Shown: positions 40,204-48,404 of the stretch, one piece after another
Numbering within the stretch: the stretch's first letter is position 1
How the letters are laid out: the number at the start of each line of letters is the position of its first letter
Assembly (NCBI GenBank): GCA_031179305.1
Contig: JAPSHX010000003.1
Coordinates: forward strand, 21,955 to 85,954
DNA from: Paenarthrobacter sp.
GTDB taxonomy: Bacteria; Actinomycetota; Actinomycetes; Actinomycetales; Micrococcaceae
Direction of reading: 5' to 3'
Length of the DNA stretch: 64,000 bases
Made by a program: the position numbers and the translations under genes
The notes under the pieces: generated by a model
Told to the model about the DNA's origin: nothing
The model's database searches: none
Seen by the model: only the letters and a program-made list of their open reading frames with translations

Positions 40204-41768
40204 ATCTCGCAAACCTGTCGCCACTAGCTGTCCTCCTGCCCATACTGGGCGCTGCCGTGGCCTTCATGCTGATCCGGCACCACACGGCACAGCGGATGGT
40301 GAGCATCGGCGTCCTCAGCGCCACGCTGCTGCTGGAGTGCCTGCTCCTGATGTCGGTATGGGACGGTGGAACCACGTCCGTGACTCTGGGCGGTTGGCTT
40401 CCGCCCTGGGGTGTTGTGCTGGTGGTGGACCAGTTCTCCTCGCTCATGCTGGTGGTATCCACGGTGGTGAGCCTCGCGGTGCTGATCTACGCCACCGGCC
40501 AGGGCATGGCCGACGGCGATCAGGAAGCACCGGTCTCCATCTTCCACCCCACCTACCTGATCCTGGTGGCAGGGGTGTCCAACGCGTTCCTCACGGGCGA
40601 TCTCTTCAACCTGTACGTGGGCTTCGAGATCCTGCTGACGGCAAGTTATGTGCTGATGACCTTGGGCGGGACCGGGCCGCGCATCCGGGCCGGCGTCACC
40701 TACGTTGTGGTTTCAGTGGTGTCATCGGTGCTGTTCCTCGTCGCGATCGCCATGATCTACGGCGCTACAGGCACCATCACCATGGCGGACCTCGCCGTGA
40801 AGTTGGCGGAACTGGACCAGGGCACCCAAAACCTCCTGCACGTCATGCTGTTGGTGGCTTTCGGGATCAAAGCGGCCGTTTTCCCCCTGTCCTTCTGGTT
40901 GCCTGACTCCTATCCCACGGCCCCAGCCCCGGTCACGGCCGTGTTCGCCGGCCTGTTGACCAAGGTTGGCGTCTACGCCATGGTCCGCACCGAGACCCTC
41001 CTGTTCCCGGGGGACACCCTCAACGTCCCCTTGATGGTGGTGGCGCTACTCACCATGATTGTCGGTATTCTGGGCGCACTGGCCCAGAGCGACATCAAGC
41101 GTCTCCTCTCCTTCACCCTGGTCAGCCACATTGGCTACATGGTGTTCGGCCTGGCCATGAGTTCGGTGGCAGGACTGGGAGCCGCGGTGTTCTACGTCGC
41201 GCACCACATCACCGTCCAAACCAGCTTGTTCCTGGTCACCGGGCTCATAGAACGCCGCGGAGGAAGCTCATCCATGGATCGCTTGGGTGGCCTTGCCAAA
41301 CTCTCCCCGCTCCTGGCGTTGCTGTTCTTCATCCCGGCAATGAACCTGGCAGGCATACCACCGTTCTCAGGCTTCCTGGGGAAGCTGGGACTGCTGCAAG
41401 CCGGCGTGGAACTTGGGACCCCCTTGGCGATCGTGCTGGTGGTGGGCGGAGTTGTTACCAGCCTGCTGACGCTGCTGGCGATTGCCCGTGTGTGGAACAG
41501 GGCCTTCTGGCGCAAGCCTGAGGACGCCGAGTACCCGGACCCCGTACTGCAGACCCCCGGAAGCGTTGCAGTCCTGCCGCGGACCATGGTGGGTTCCACT
41601 GCCGGGCTGGTGGTGTTCGGCGTGGCATTGACGGTCTTCGCCGGGCCACTCTTCAGGGTGGCCGATGGTTCCGCCGGGAACATGCTGGACCGCTCGGCCT
41701 ATATTCATTCGGTTCTGGGCGACTCCGTCCAGGTGCCGCCGCTGCCCCGGACGGGGGATGCCAAATGA
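40200..41768 (+). CDS. mrpD: Na+/H+ antiporter subunit D
   Basis: NuoN-like 522-aa membrane protein in the mrp operon. Confidence 0.94.
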   Translation: MNLANLSPLAVLLPILGAAVAFMLIRHHTAQRMVSIGVLSATLLLECLLLMSVWDGGTTSVTLGGWLPPWGVVLVVDQFSSLMLVVSTVVSLAVLIYATGQGMADGDQEAPVSIFHPTYLILVAGVSNAFLTGDLFNLYVGFEILLTASYVLMTLGGTGPRIRAGVTYVVVSVVSSVLFLVAIAMIYGATGTITMADLAVKLAELDQGTQNLLHVMLLVAFGIKAAVFPLSFWLPDSYPTAPAPVTAVFAGLLTKVGVYAMVRTETLLFPGDTLNVPLMVVALLTMIVGILGALAQSDIKRLLSFTLVSHIGYMVFGLAMSSVAGLGAAVFYVAHHITVQTSLFLVTGLIERRGGSSSMDRLGGLAKLSPLLALLFFIPAMNLAGIPPFSGFLGKLGLLQAGVELGTPLAIVLVVGGVVTSLLTLLAIARVWNRAFWRKPEDAEYPDPVLQTPGSVAVLPRTMVGSTAGLVVFGVALTVFAGPLFRVADGSAGNMLDRSAYIHSVLGDSVQVPPLPRTGDAK

Positions 41769-42331
41769 GCCGCAAACCCATCTCGTTCCGCACCGAGCTG
41801 CCGCTGCTCATTTGGCTGGTGATCGTGTGGGGTGCGCTGTGGCGGGACTTCAGCCCCGGCAACCTCCTGTTCGGTGCCCTGATCGGCCTGTTGGTGGCCA
41901 AATTCTTCTACCTCCCGCCCGTTGAGCTCAGCGGCAGGTTCAACGTTCTCCGCGCCATCCCGTTCGCCCTGATGTTCCTTGCAAAAGTGGTGGCAGCGAG
42001 CTTCCTTGTGCTGTATCTGGCTGCAGTCAAAGGACCGCAGGTGCGCAGCGCCGTCGTCGCTGTTCCGTTGCGGAGCCATTCGGACCTTATGGTGACCGCC
42101 ACGGGCCATGTCATCTCGCTGATTCCAGGCTCACTGGTGGTGGAAGTGGACCGTTCAACATCCACCCTGTACCTGCATGCGTTGAACATCCACAAGGAAG
42201 CCGACATCAATAAGATCCGCCAGCAAACGCAGGATATCGAGGCAGGTCTGATCCGCATCATGGGCACCCGCGAAGAAGTAGAAGCACTTAGGGCCGGACC
42301 GCAGACAGGCAAGGAAGGGGCAGCGCTGTGA
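41765..42331 (+). CDS. mrpE: Na+/H+ antiporter subunit E
   Basis: LLIWLVIVWGALWRDFSPGNLLFGALIG; position in operon. Confidence 0.92.
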   Translation: MSRKPISFRTELPLLIWLVIVWGALWRDFSPGNLLFGALIGLLVAKFFYLPPVELSGRFNVLRAIPFALMFLAKVVAASFLVLYLAAVKGPQVRSAVVAVPLRSHSDLMVTATGHVISLIPGSLVVEVDRSTSTLYLHALNIHKEADINKIRQQTQDIEAGLIRIMGTREEVEALRAGPQTGKEGAAL

Positions 42332-42606
42332 AAGAAGCAGTTCTTGTGGTCACCGCGGTGATCCTGAGCCTGGCCGCCGCGGGCGCGATAGTCCGCATCG
42401 CGATTGGACCGTCCTTGCTGGACAGGGTCCTCGCCTCTGACGTGTTGCTGGCCATTCTGGGTGCCGCACTGGCAGTGGATATGGCCATGAACAGGCACCT
42501 CAACAACTTGATGCTCCTGGTGGCCATCGCTGTCATCGGGTTTATTGGCTCAGTGACCTTTGCCCGATTCGTGGCTGACCGGAGGGGAGAGAGCAATGAC
42601 TCCTGA
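42328..42606 (+). CDS. mrpF: Na+/H+ antiporter subunit F
   Basis: 92-aa; AAAGAIVRIAIGPSLLDRVLASDVLL. Confidence 0.92.
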   Translation: MKEAVLVVTAVILSLAAAGAIVRIAIGPSLLDRVLASDVLLAILGAALAVDMAMNRHLNNLMLLVAIAVIGFIGSVTFARFVADRRGESNDS

Positions 42607-42988
42607 CGCTACCGGACTGGATATGGTCATTGACGTCACCACTGCGGTCTTCCTGGTGGTGGGCGCCCTGATGTCGCTCGGCGCGGCCGTGGGCCTCCTG
42701 AGGTTCCCCGACCTCATGAGCCGCATGCACGCAGCTACCAAACCCCAGGTCCTCGGCTTGTTCCTCATGCTTGCGGCGATTGGCCTGCAGATGCGCACCT
42801 GGTGGGTGTGGCCCATTCTGGTGGTCGCCTGGATTTTTCAACTGCTTACCGCACCCGTCTCCGCCCACATGGTGGGACGCTCCGCATACCGCACCAAGCA
42901 CGGGCACCGTGAGAAACTCACCAAGGATGAGCTTGAGGCCGTGGTCCAGAGGGCCGCAGCAGGGCAGGAACCAGGGCCGGACCGTTAG
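42596..42988 (+). CDS. mrpG: Na+/H+ antiporter subunit G
   Basis: VGALMSLGAAVGLLRFPDLMSRMHAATKPQVLGLFLML; start refined to ATG 42596. Confidence 0.93.
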   Translation: MTPDATGLDMVIDVTTAVFLVVGALMSLGAAVGLLRFPDLMSRMHAATKPQVLGLFLMLAAIGLQMRTWWVWPILVVAWIFQLLTAPVSAHMVGRSAYRTKHGHREKLTKDELEAVVQRAAAGQEPGPDR

Positions 42989-43092
42989 GAAAACGAGTCG
43001 CGGAGCCACTGACGCCCATCACAATTCCGGTTCCGGTTCGGTTTCGGTGATGGAGCATCTGCGACCCCGCGTTGTGCTGGCGTTGCTGGTGC

Positions 43093-43353
43093 TTAGACGA
43101 TGTCGTGGGTCTTGGCGAAGCGCGCAATGGCGCGCTGCGTACCCCTGCTCGCCAGCACTTGGATGAGCGTGCTGACGAAGGCTGAAATCAGCGCGAACGT
43201 CAGGGCCGAGCGAAGGCTCGATTCCATGTCGTCGTTGCCCAAGGGGGGCTTGTTGCCAGTGGCCTTTTCCCACCCTTTGTTGACGAGTTTGGTACCAACG
43301 AAGCCTGCTCCGAGGCTTACTCCGGCACCGATCAGCTTGAAGAAGAGGTTCAT
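43093..43353 (-). CDS. DUF4235-type small membrane protein
   Basis: MNLFFKLIGAGVSLGAGFVGTKLVNKGWEKATGNKPP. Confidence 0.82.
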   Translation of the reverse strand: MNLFFKLIGAGVSLGAGFVGTKLVNKGWEKATGNKPPLGNDDMESSLRSALTFALISAFVSTLIQVLASRGTQRAIARFAKTHDIV

Positions 43354-43389
43354 GCCCCCAGCCTAGCTGGCTCCCGCTCATCTCAAGCG

Positions 43390-44079
43390 CTAGCGTCGGG
43401 TTTCCCGCTCCTTGAGGAACGCAGCCATGGAACCGACAGGTGCCAGTACCGGGACAACATAGTGTTCGGCCGACCAAACAGCATCCACGGTGGCGAATCC
43501 GGCGATTTCTTTGAGCAGGTAATACGTGGGCGGCATCAGCTGAAGAGTTCCCGCAGCCTCCGCGGCAAGAATGCCCGCTACCGGCATCCACAGTGATTGC
43601 CAGGCCTCCGTGGTCTGGTGCAGAGGTTCGGCATCCGGGGAGGGCTTGGCAACGTAAAAGTAGGTGTCGAAGCGCTTGGGCATGTCTGTCGGTGTGATCC
43701 AGTTGGCCCACGGACGGAGGTCCGAGGCATCGATGCGGAGCCCGGCTTCCTCCTTGACTTCACGGATTGCGGCGGTAAGCACTGTTCCGGCGTTCTTTGT
43801 GGCTTCGCCCCGGGCAGTGGAGATGGAGCTGTGCTGCCAGTCGGTCGCGTGGCGTTGAAGCAGTTCCTCGGCGTAGTCCCACCCGGACTCGTCTGCGGCA
43901 TCCACCCGGCCGCCGGGGAAGACCACCATGCCCGCTGCGAAGTCCATGGTGCTGACCCTGTGCTGGACGAACGCTTCCAGGCCGCCCGGTGCATCGCGGA
44001 GCAGGATGACACTCGCGGCAAGGCGCGGTTGGGGCACTTCCTTGGGAAGGGGGAGGTCTTGCTGGGGGAGGTCAGTCAT
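43390..44079 (-). CDS. NUDIX hydrolase
   Basis: AASVILLRDAPGGLEAFVQHRVSTMDFAAGMVVFPGGRVD...AAIREVKEEAGLRI. Confidence 0.92.
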   Translation of the reverse strand: MTDLPQQDLPLPKEVPQPRLAASVILLRDAPGGLEAFVQHRVSTMDFAAGMVVFPGGRVDAADESGWDYAEELLQRHATDWQHSSISTARGEATKNAGTVLTAAIREVKEEAGLRIDASDLRPWANWITPTDMPKRFDTYFYVAKPSPDAEPLHQTTEAWQSLWMPVAGILAAEAAGTLQLMPPTYYLLKEIAGFATVDAVWSAEHYVVPVLAPVGSMAAFLKERETRR

Positions 44080-44131
44080 GAGGAGTGCCCCTTTGCCGAG
44101 GTGGATTCTGCTGGTTCATTCTCTCAGGTCA

Positions 44132-44417
44132 GTTGTGGGGCCTGGTGTGCGTGCCAAAACCTGGGAGGGGGGCGCAGAGCGGGCCTCGCAACGGACCCCC
44201 TCGTGTTGTGGGGCCTGGTGTGCAGGGAATGGCGTGGGAGGGGGGGCGCAGAGCGGGCCTCGCAGCGGACCCCCTCGTGTTGTGGGGCCTGGTGTGCAGG
44301 GAATGGCGTGGGGGGGGGCGCAGAGCGGGCCTCGCAGCGGACCCCCTCGTGTTGTGGGGCCTGGTGTGCAGGGAATGGCGTGGGGGGAGGGTGCAGAGCG
44401 GGCCTCGCAACGCACCC
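44132..44417. repeat. about 4 tandem copies of a 72-74-bp G-rich repeat
   Basis: GTTGTGGGGCCTGGTGTGCAGGGAATGGCGTGGG(G/A)nCGCAGAGCGGGCCTCGCARCGGACCCCCTCGT repeated; spacings of 74 and 72 bp between TCGTGT landmarks at 44201, 44275, 44347. Confidence 0.9.
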
Positions 44418-44533
44418 CGGGGAGCCCTGCAACGCACCACCACTGCCGATTATGACCGCCCGTCGGCAACAGGCCAGCACCCGCCGCAGACTCAGGTGTA
44501 AACTGAACCCGCCCATCAGGGCAGATTTGATAA

Positions 44534-44652
44534 CGACAGGGGAGCGCCGCCGTCGGACTCTGCAGAAATGCAGGAGACGCGAGGGCGCTGAGAGTGCGGA
44601 CAGCCGCAGACCCTCGAACCTGATCCGGTTAGTACCGGCGCAAGGGAGTCGA
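44534..44652 (+). ncRNA. TPP riboswitch (THI element)
   Basis: CAGGGGAGCGCC...GGGCGCTGAGAGTGCGG...CCGCAGACCCTCGAACCTGATCCGGTTAGTACCGGCGCAAGGGAG, matching THI-box consensus; upstream of ykoE. Confidence 0.96.
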
Positions 44653-44740
44653 GCTTCTCAGAGTGTCCGGATCCGGACGGCGCAGGCCAGCCGGATTCCG
44701 GGGAGCACTTTCCCCTCCTGTAACCTCAGGAGGCAGAAAA

Positions 44741-45361
44741 ATGACCACGGTAAACGTGAAGAAGTCCAGTTATAACTGGCGTGTTGTAGACATCGTAGTG
44801 GCGGCCTTGATCGCCATCGCGGGCGGCGTGATCTTCTGGGCATGGTCCCAGGGCGCCGCACTGGTATCCATCCCCATGAATGCGACGTATCCGCCACTCA
44901 CCGGCCTGATTGCCGGTGGCTGGATGATACCCGCGGTCCTGGGCATGCTCATCATTCGCAAGCCGGGTGCAGCCCTGTTCTGCGAAACTGTGGCCGCCAC
45001 CGGCGAACTCATCATGGGTTCGCAGTACGGCACCACAGTGCTCATCTCCGGTCTGCTTCAAGGCCTGGGCGCGGAACTTATCTTTGCCGCTTTCCGCTAC
45101 AAGAAGTTCAACCTGCCCACCGCCCTCCTCGCCGGTGCGGGTGCGGGCCTCTTTTGCGGCCTGAACGACTCCTTCCTCCCGTGGGGTTGGAACATCGCCT
45201 ATGAAGCCGTCGACAAGCTGGCCTACATCACCTTCACCACAATTTCCGGCGCTATCATCGCGGGCGCACTCTCCTGGGTGGCCACACGCGGCCTGGCCAA
45301 GACCGGCGTGCTGAGCTCCTTCGCCTCGCGCAAGGCCGCTTCGGAGCCTGTCTTCAGCTGA
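44741..45361 (+). CDS. ykoE: thiamine/HMP ECF transporter S component
   Basis: Multi-TM protein downstream of TPP riboswitch, ATG 44741; WRVVDIVVAALIAIAGGVIFWAWSQGA. Confidence 0.93.
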   Translation: MTTVNVKKSSYNWRVVDIVVAALIAIAGGVIFWAWSQGAALVSIPMNATYPPLTGLIAGGWMIPAVLGMLIIRKPGAALFCETVAATGELIMGSQYGTTVLISGLLQGLGAELIFAAFRYKKFNLPTALLAGAGAGLFCGLNDSFLPWGWNIAYEAVDKLAYITFTTISGAIIAGALSWVATRGLAKTGVLSSFASRKAASEPVFS

Positions 45362-46956
45362 TGCCGGCCACGCAAAGCGGCGTTGTGAGGCCTGCCGCCA
45401 TCTCAGCCGAGGGCTGGGGTTGGCGGCATGCCGGCCGGGCCCAAGCTGCTGTTCAGGGCCTCGACCTTCGGATCGAACCGGGGGAGCGCGTACTGCTGCT
45501 CGGACCTTCGGGCGCTGGCAAGTCCACACTCCTGCACGCCCTCGCGGGGGTGCTGGGGGATGAGGAAGACGACTCGGATGAGACCGGCTCACTGCTGATC
45601 GACGGCGTTGCGCCCCGCGAGCAGCGGGGACGCGCAGGATTGATGCAACAGGACCCCGAGACGCAAGTGGTTTTGTCGAGGGTTGGCGACGACGTTGCCT
45701 TCGGTGCCGAAAACCTTGCCGTGCCCCGTGATGAGATCTGGTCCCGCGTTCATGAAGCGCTCGACGACGTTGGGTTGCGTACCGCTGCGGGTGGCGGTTT
45801 GCCGTTGGATCACCCGACGGCGGCGCTCTCCGGCGGCCAGAAGCAGCGCCTTGCGCTTGCAGGCATCTTGGCGATGCGGCCCGGCCTGATCCTGCTGGAC
45901 GAACCAACGGCCAACCTGGATCCTGCAGGGGTGCTGGAGGTCCGTGACGCCGTAGGGCGATGCCTGGACAAGACCGGCGCCACTCTGGTTGTGGTGGAAC
46001 ATCGTGTGTCCGTGTGGAAAGACCTGGTGGACAGGATCGTGGTCCTGCAGCCGGGATCGGCGACCGGAATCAGTGGCACAGGATCCGGCACCGGGAAGGG
46101 TGCCGGCGGCGTCCTCTTGGACGGACCGCCCGATCAGGTCCTCTCCGAGGCCCGTACCATGCTGATGTCGGCCGGCGTCTGGGTACCGGGATACGTTCCG
46201 ACAACCCGTACCCGCCTCAACGAACCCGACACCGCGCAGCTTCTCCTCGCCGCCCAGGACCTTGCCGTTTCCCGCGAAAAGCCCCGGCGCAAAGGCTTCA
46301 AGACCATCCCGCCCGTACCGGTGCAAACGGGCATCAGCGCACAGGTCCGGGCAGGACATGCCTTGACCATTACAGGCCCAAACGGTGCGGGCAAGTCCAC
46401 GTTCGCGCTCACGTTGGCCGGCCTATTGGCGCCTGTGGAAGGCAAAGTGAGTGCCGCCGTCGAACTTTCCGAAGGTGCGGGCATTGATCCCTACAAGTGG
46501 AAGGCCGAGCAGCTGATTTCCCGCATCGGGACAGTGTTCCAAGAGCCCGAGCACCAATTCGTCACAGGCAAGGTCCTGGATGAATTGATGTTTGGGCCCA
46601 AGCATTTGGGTCATGGTGAGGAACGGGTTGATGAATTGCTGGAGCGGTTGCGGCTAACACATCTCGTCGATGCGAACCCCTACACGCTGTCCGGCGGGGA
46701 AAAGCGCCGGCTCTCGGTGGCCACGGTGCTCGCAGCACACCCCAAAGTCCTGGTGCTCGACGAACCCACGTTTGGCCAGGACGCGAATACCTGGGCCGAA
46801 CTGGCGTCGTTCCTTTCCGAGTTGCTGGACGCAGGGACCGCAGTGGTCTCCGTGACCCATGATCAGGAATTCAGCGCAGTACTCGGCGGAACGGAACTGA
46901 GGCTCGGCCCGATATCGCAGGGCAGGGCAACGCATCAGGAAGCGGGTGCAGCGTGA
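45361..46956 (+). CDS. ykoD: thiamine/HMP ECF transporter dual ATPase
   Basis: Two Walker A motifs (LLGPSGAGKSTLLHAL; ITGPNGAGKSTFALTL) and two LSGG signatures. Confidence 0.93.
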   Translation: MPATQSGVVRPAAISAEGWGWRHAGRAQAAVQGLDLRIEPGERVLLLGPSGAGKSTLLHALAGVLGDEEDDSDETGSLLIDGVAPREQRGRAGLMQQDPETQVVLSRVGDDVAFGAENLAVPRDEIWSRVHEALDDVGLRTAAGGGLPLDHPTAALSGGQKQRLALAGILAMRPGLILLDEPTANLDPAGVLEVRDAVGRCLDKTGATLVVVEHRVSVWKDLVDRIVVLQPGSATGISGTGSGTGKGAGGVLLDGPPDQVLSEARTMLMSAGVWVPGYVPTTRTRLNEPDTAQLLLAAQDLAVSREKPRRKGFKTIPPVPVQTGISAQVRAGHALTITGPNGAGKSTFALTLAGLLAPVEGKVSAAVELSEGAGIDPYKWKAEQLISRIGTVFQEPEHQFVTGKVLDELMFGPKHLGHGEERVDELLERLRLTHLVDANPYTLSGGEKRRLSVATVLAAHPKVLVLDEPTFGQDANTWAELASFLSELLDAGTAVVSVTHDQEFSAVLGGTELRLGPISQGRATHQEAGAA

Positions 46957-47747
46957 GGGATGCACTGAACATCCGCGGAAACCAAGCCCTGCTCACCCAA
47001 GCCAACCCTTTGGCGAAGTTCGTGTCGGTCTTCCTGATTTCCCTGGTGCTGGCCTTGTCCATCGACTGGGTCTCTGCGTCAACGGCGCTCCTTGCGGAAC
47101 TGGCTCTTTTCCCGCTTGCAGGACTCACCATCAGGCTCCTATGGCAGCGGGCCTGGCCCCTGATCATCGCGGCGGCGATAGGCGGCTGGAGCACTGCAAT
47201 AGTGGCGGCGGACAGCGGCGCTGTACTGCTCGACGTCGGACTCTGGTCCATCAGCGAAGGTTCCCTTGAGCTGGGGCTGGGTTTCATGCTGCGCGGTTTG
47301 GCGATTGCGTTGCCGGCGATCCTGCTGATGACATGCACGGATCCCACCGACCTGGCCGACGCGCTGGCCCAGAAAGCCAAGCTGCCGCCCCGCTTTGTCC
47401 TCGGATCCTTGGCGGCGATGAGGCTGGTAGGGCTCATGGCGGAGGAATGGCAGACCATCGGAATGGCCCGCCGCGCCCGTGGAGTCGGTTCCCAGGGCAG
47501 CCCGTTCCAGCGCTTGAAGGCTACGCTCGGCCAGAGTTTCGGTCTGTTGGTGCAGGCTGTTCGGCGGGCATCGCGGCTGGCAGTGACCATGGAAGCGCGC
47601 GGCTTTGGCGGTGGACAACGGACGTGGGCGCGTGAATCCACGTACTCAATGCTGGACGTGTGGGTGGTCCTTGGTGGGCTGGTCATCGCGGCCGGTGCAG
47701 TGCTGGCGGCTGTGGGTGCGGGAACCTGGAGTTTTGTCTGGCGCTAG
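46953..47747 (+). CDS. ykoC: ECF transporter T component
   Basis: CbiQ-like; NPLAKFVSVFLISLVLALSIDWVS...EEWQTIGMARRARGVGSQGSP. Confidence 0.9.
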   Translation: MRDALNIRGNQALLTQANPLAKFVSVFLISLVLALSIDWVSASTALLAELALFPLAGLTIRLLWQRAWPLIIAAAIGGWSTAIVAADSGAVLLDVGLWSISEGSLELGLGFMLRGLAIALPAILLMTCTDPTDLADALAQKAKLPPRFVLGSLAAMRLVGLMAEEWQTIGMARRARGVGSQGSPFQRLKATLGQSFGLLVQAVRRASRLAVTMEARGFGGGQRTWARESTYSMLDVWVVLGGLVIAAGAVLAAVGAGTWSFVWR

Positions 47748-48343
47748 CGGGTCCGCTGCTCCTGGATCTCATCGAAGCCTGCACGCGTAAGGAACCCCAA
47801 TTGGGCCTCCTTTTCGGCGAGCTGAATGATGGGTCCCAGTTCGAAGCACGTCGCTTCCAGCCGGCGAAGGGCCTTGGCATTGCGGGAGTCCGGCTCCACC
47901 ACAACCCGGTCCTTGCCCGGCAGGGAGAACATGTACTTGATCAAGGACGTGCCCAGCTTCGGGGTGAAATGCGGAATGGGCCTTGTGGCCGGGGCGAGCA
48001 GCAGGTGCATGCCGATGTCTTCCTCCCGGGCAGGGTAGGCCTCTCCGACGGGATCGTAGAGAGGCTCGTAGGTCTGGAAGAGGGCCAGTGGCTCCCCGTC
48101 AAGGATGGCCAGGAACGCGTGGTGGGTTTCCAGCGAGTCAAGGAACTCGTAAATCCCCAGGACTTCTTCGCGGGAGTTTTCCATCATTCCCCAGAACTTG
48201 GCGCGGGGCTGGGTCACCCATTCGAAGATCAGGTCGATGTCCTCGCCGGGTACCAGTGGAACAATCCGGAGTGCACCCCATCCTTCGAGGTTTTCGGAGT
48301 AGACGGTGGTGCGGACCGAGAAGTCCTGTGTGGTGGTGGTCAT
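47744..48343 (-). CDS. GNAT N-acetyltransferase, siderophore biosynthesis type (IucB/RhbD/DesC-like)
   Basis: LRIVPLVPGEDIDLIFEWVTQPRAKFWGM...GEPLALFQTYEPLYDPVGEAYPAREEDIGMHLLLAPA...RVVVEPDSRNAKALRRLEATCF. Confidence 0.82.
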   Translation of the reverse strand: MTTTTQDFSVRTTVYSENLEGWGALRIVPLVPGEDIDLIFEWVTQPRAKFWGMMENSREEVLGIYEFLDSLETHHAFLAILDGEPLALFQTYEPLYDPVGEAYPAREEDIGMHLLLAPATRPIPHFTPKLGTSLIKYMFSLPGKDRVVVEPDSRNAKALRRLEATCFELGPIIQLAEKEAQLGFLTRAGFDEIQEQRTR

Positions 48344-48404
48344 GTTTTCCTTCGGGGGCTGTTGACTGGGCTGATGTCGGGACTGATGCGGGAACAGGAA
48401 TGAG

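Noticed and set aside
44085-44516. Overlapping ORFs in several frames across the repeat array
   Set aside because: Open frames result from the G-rich tandem repeat lacking stops; no family resemblance.
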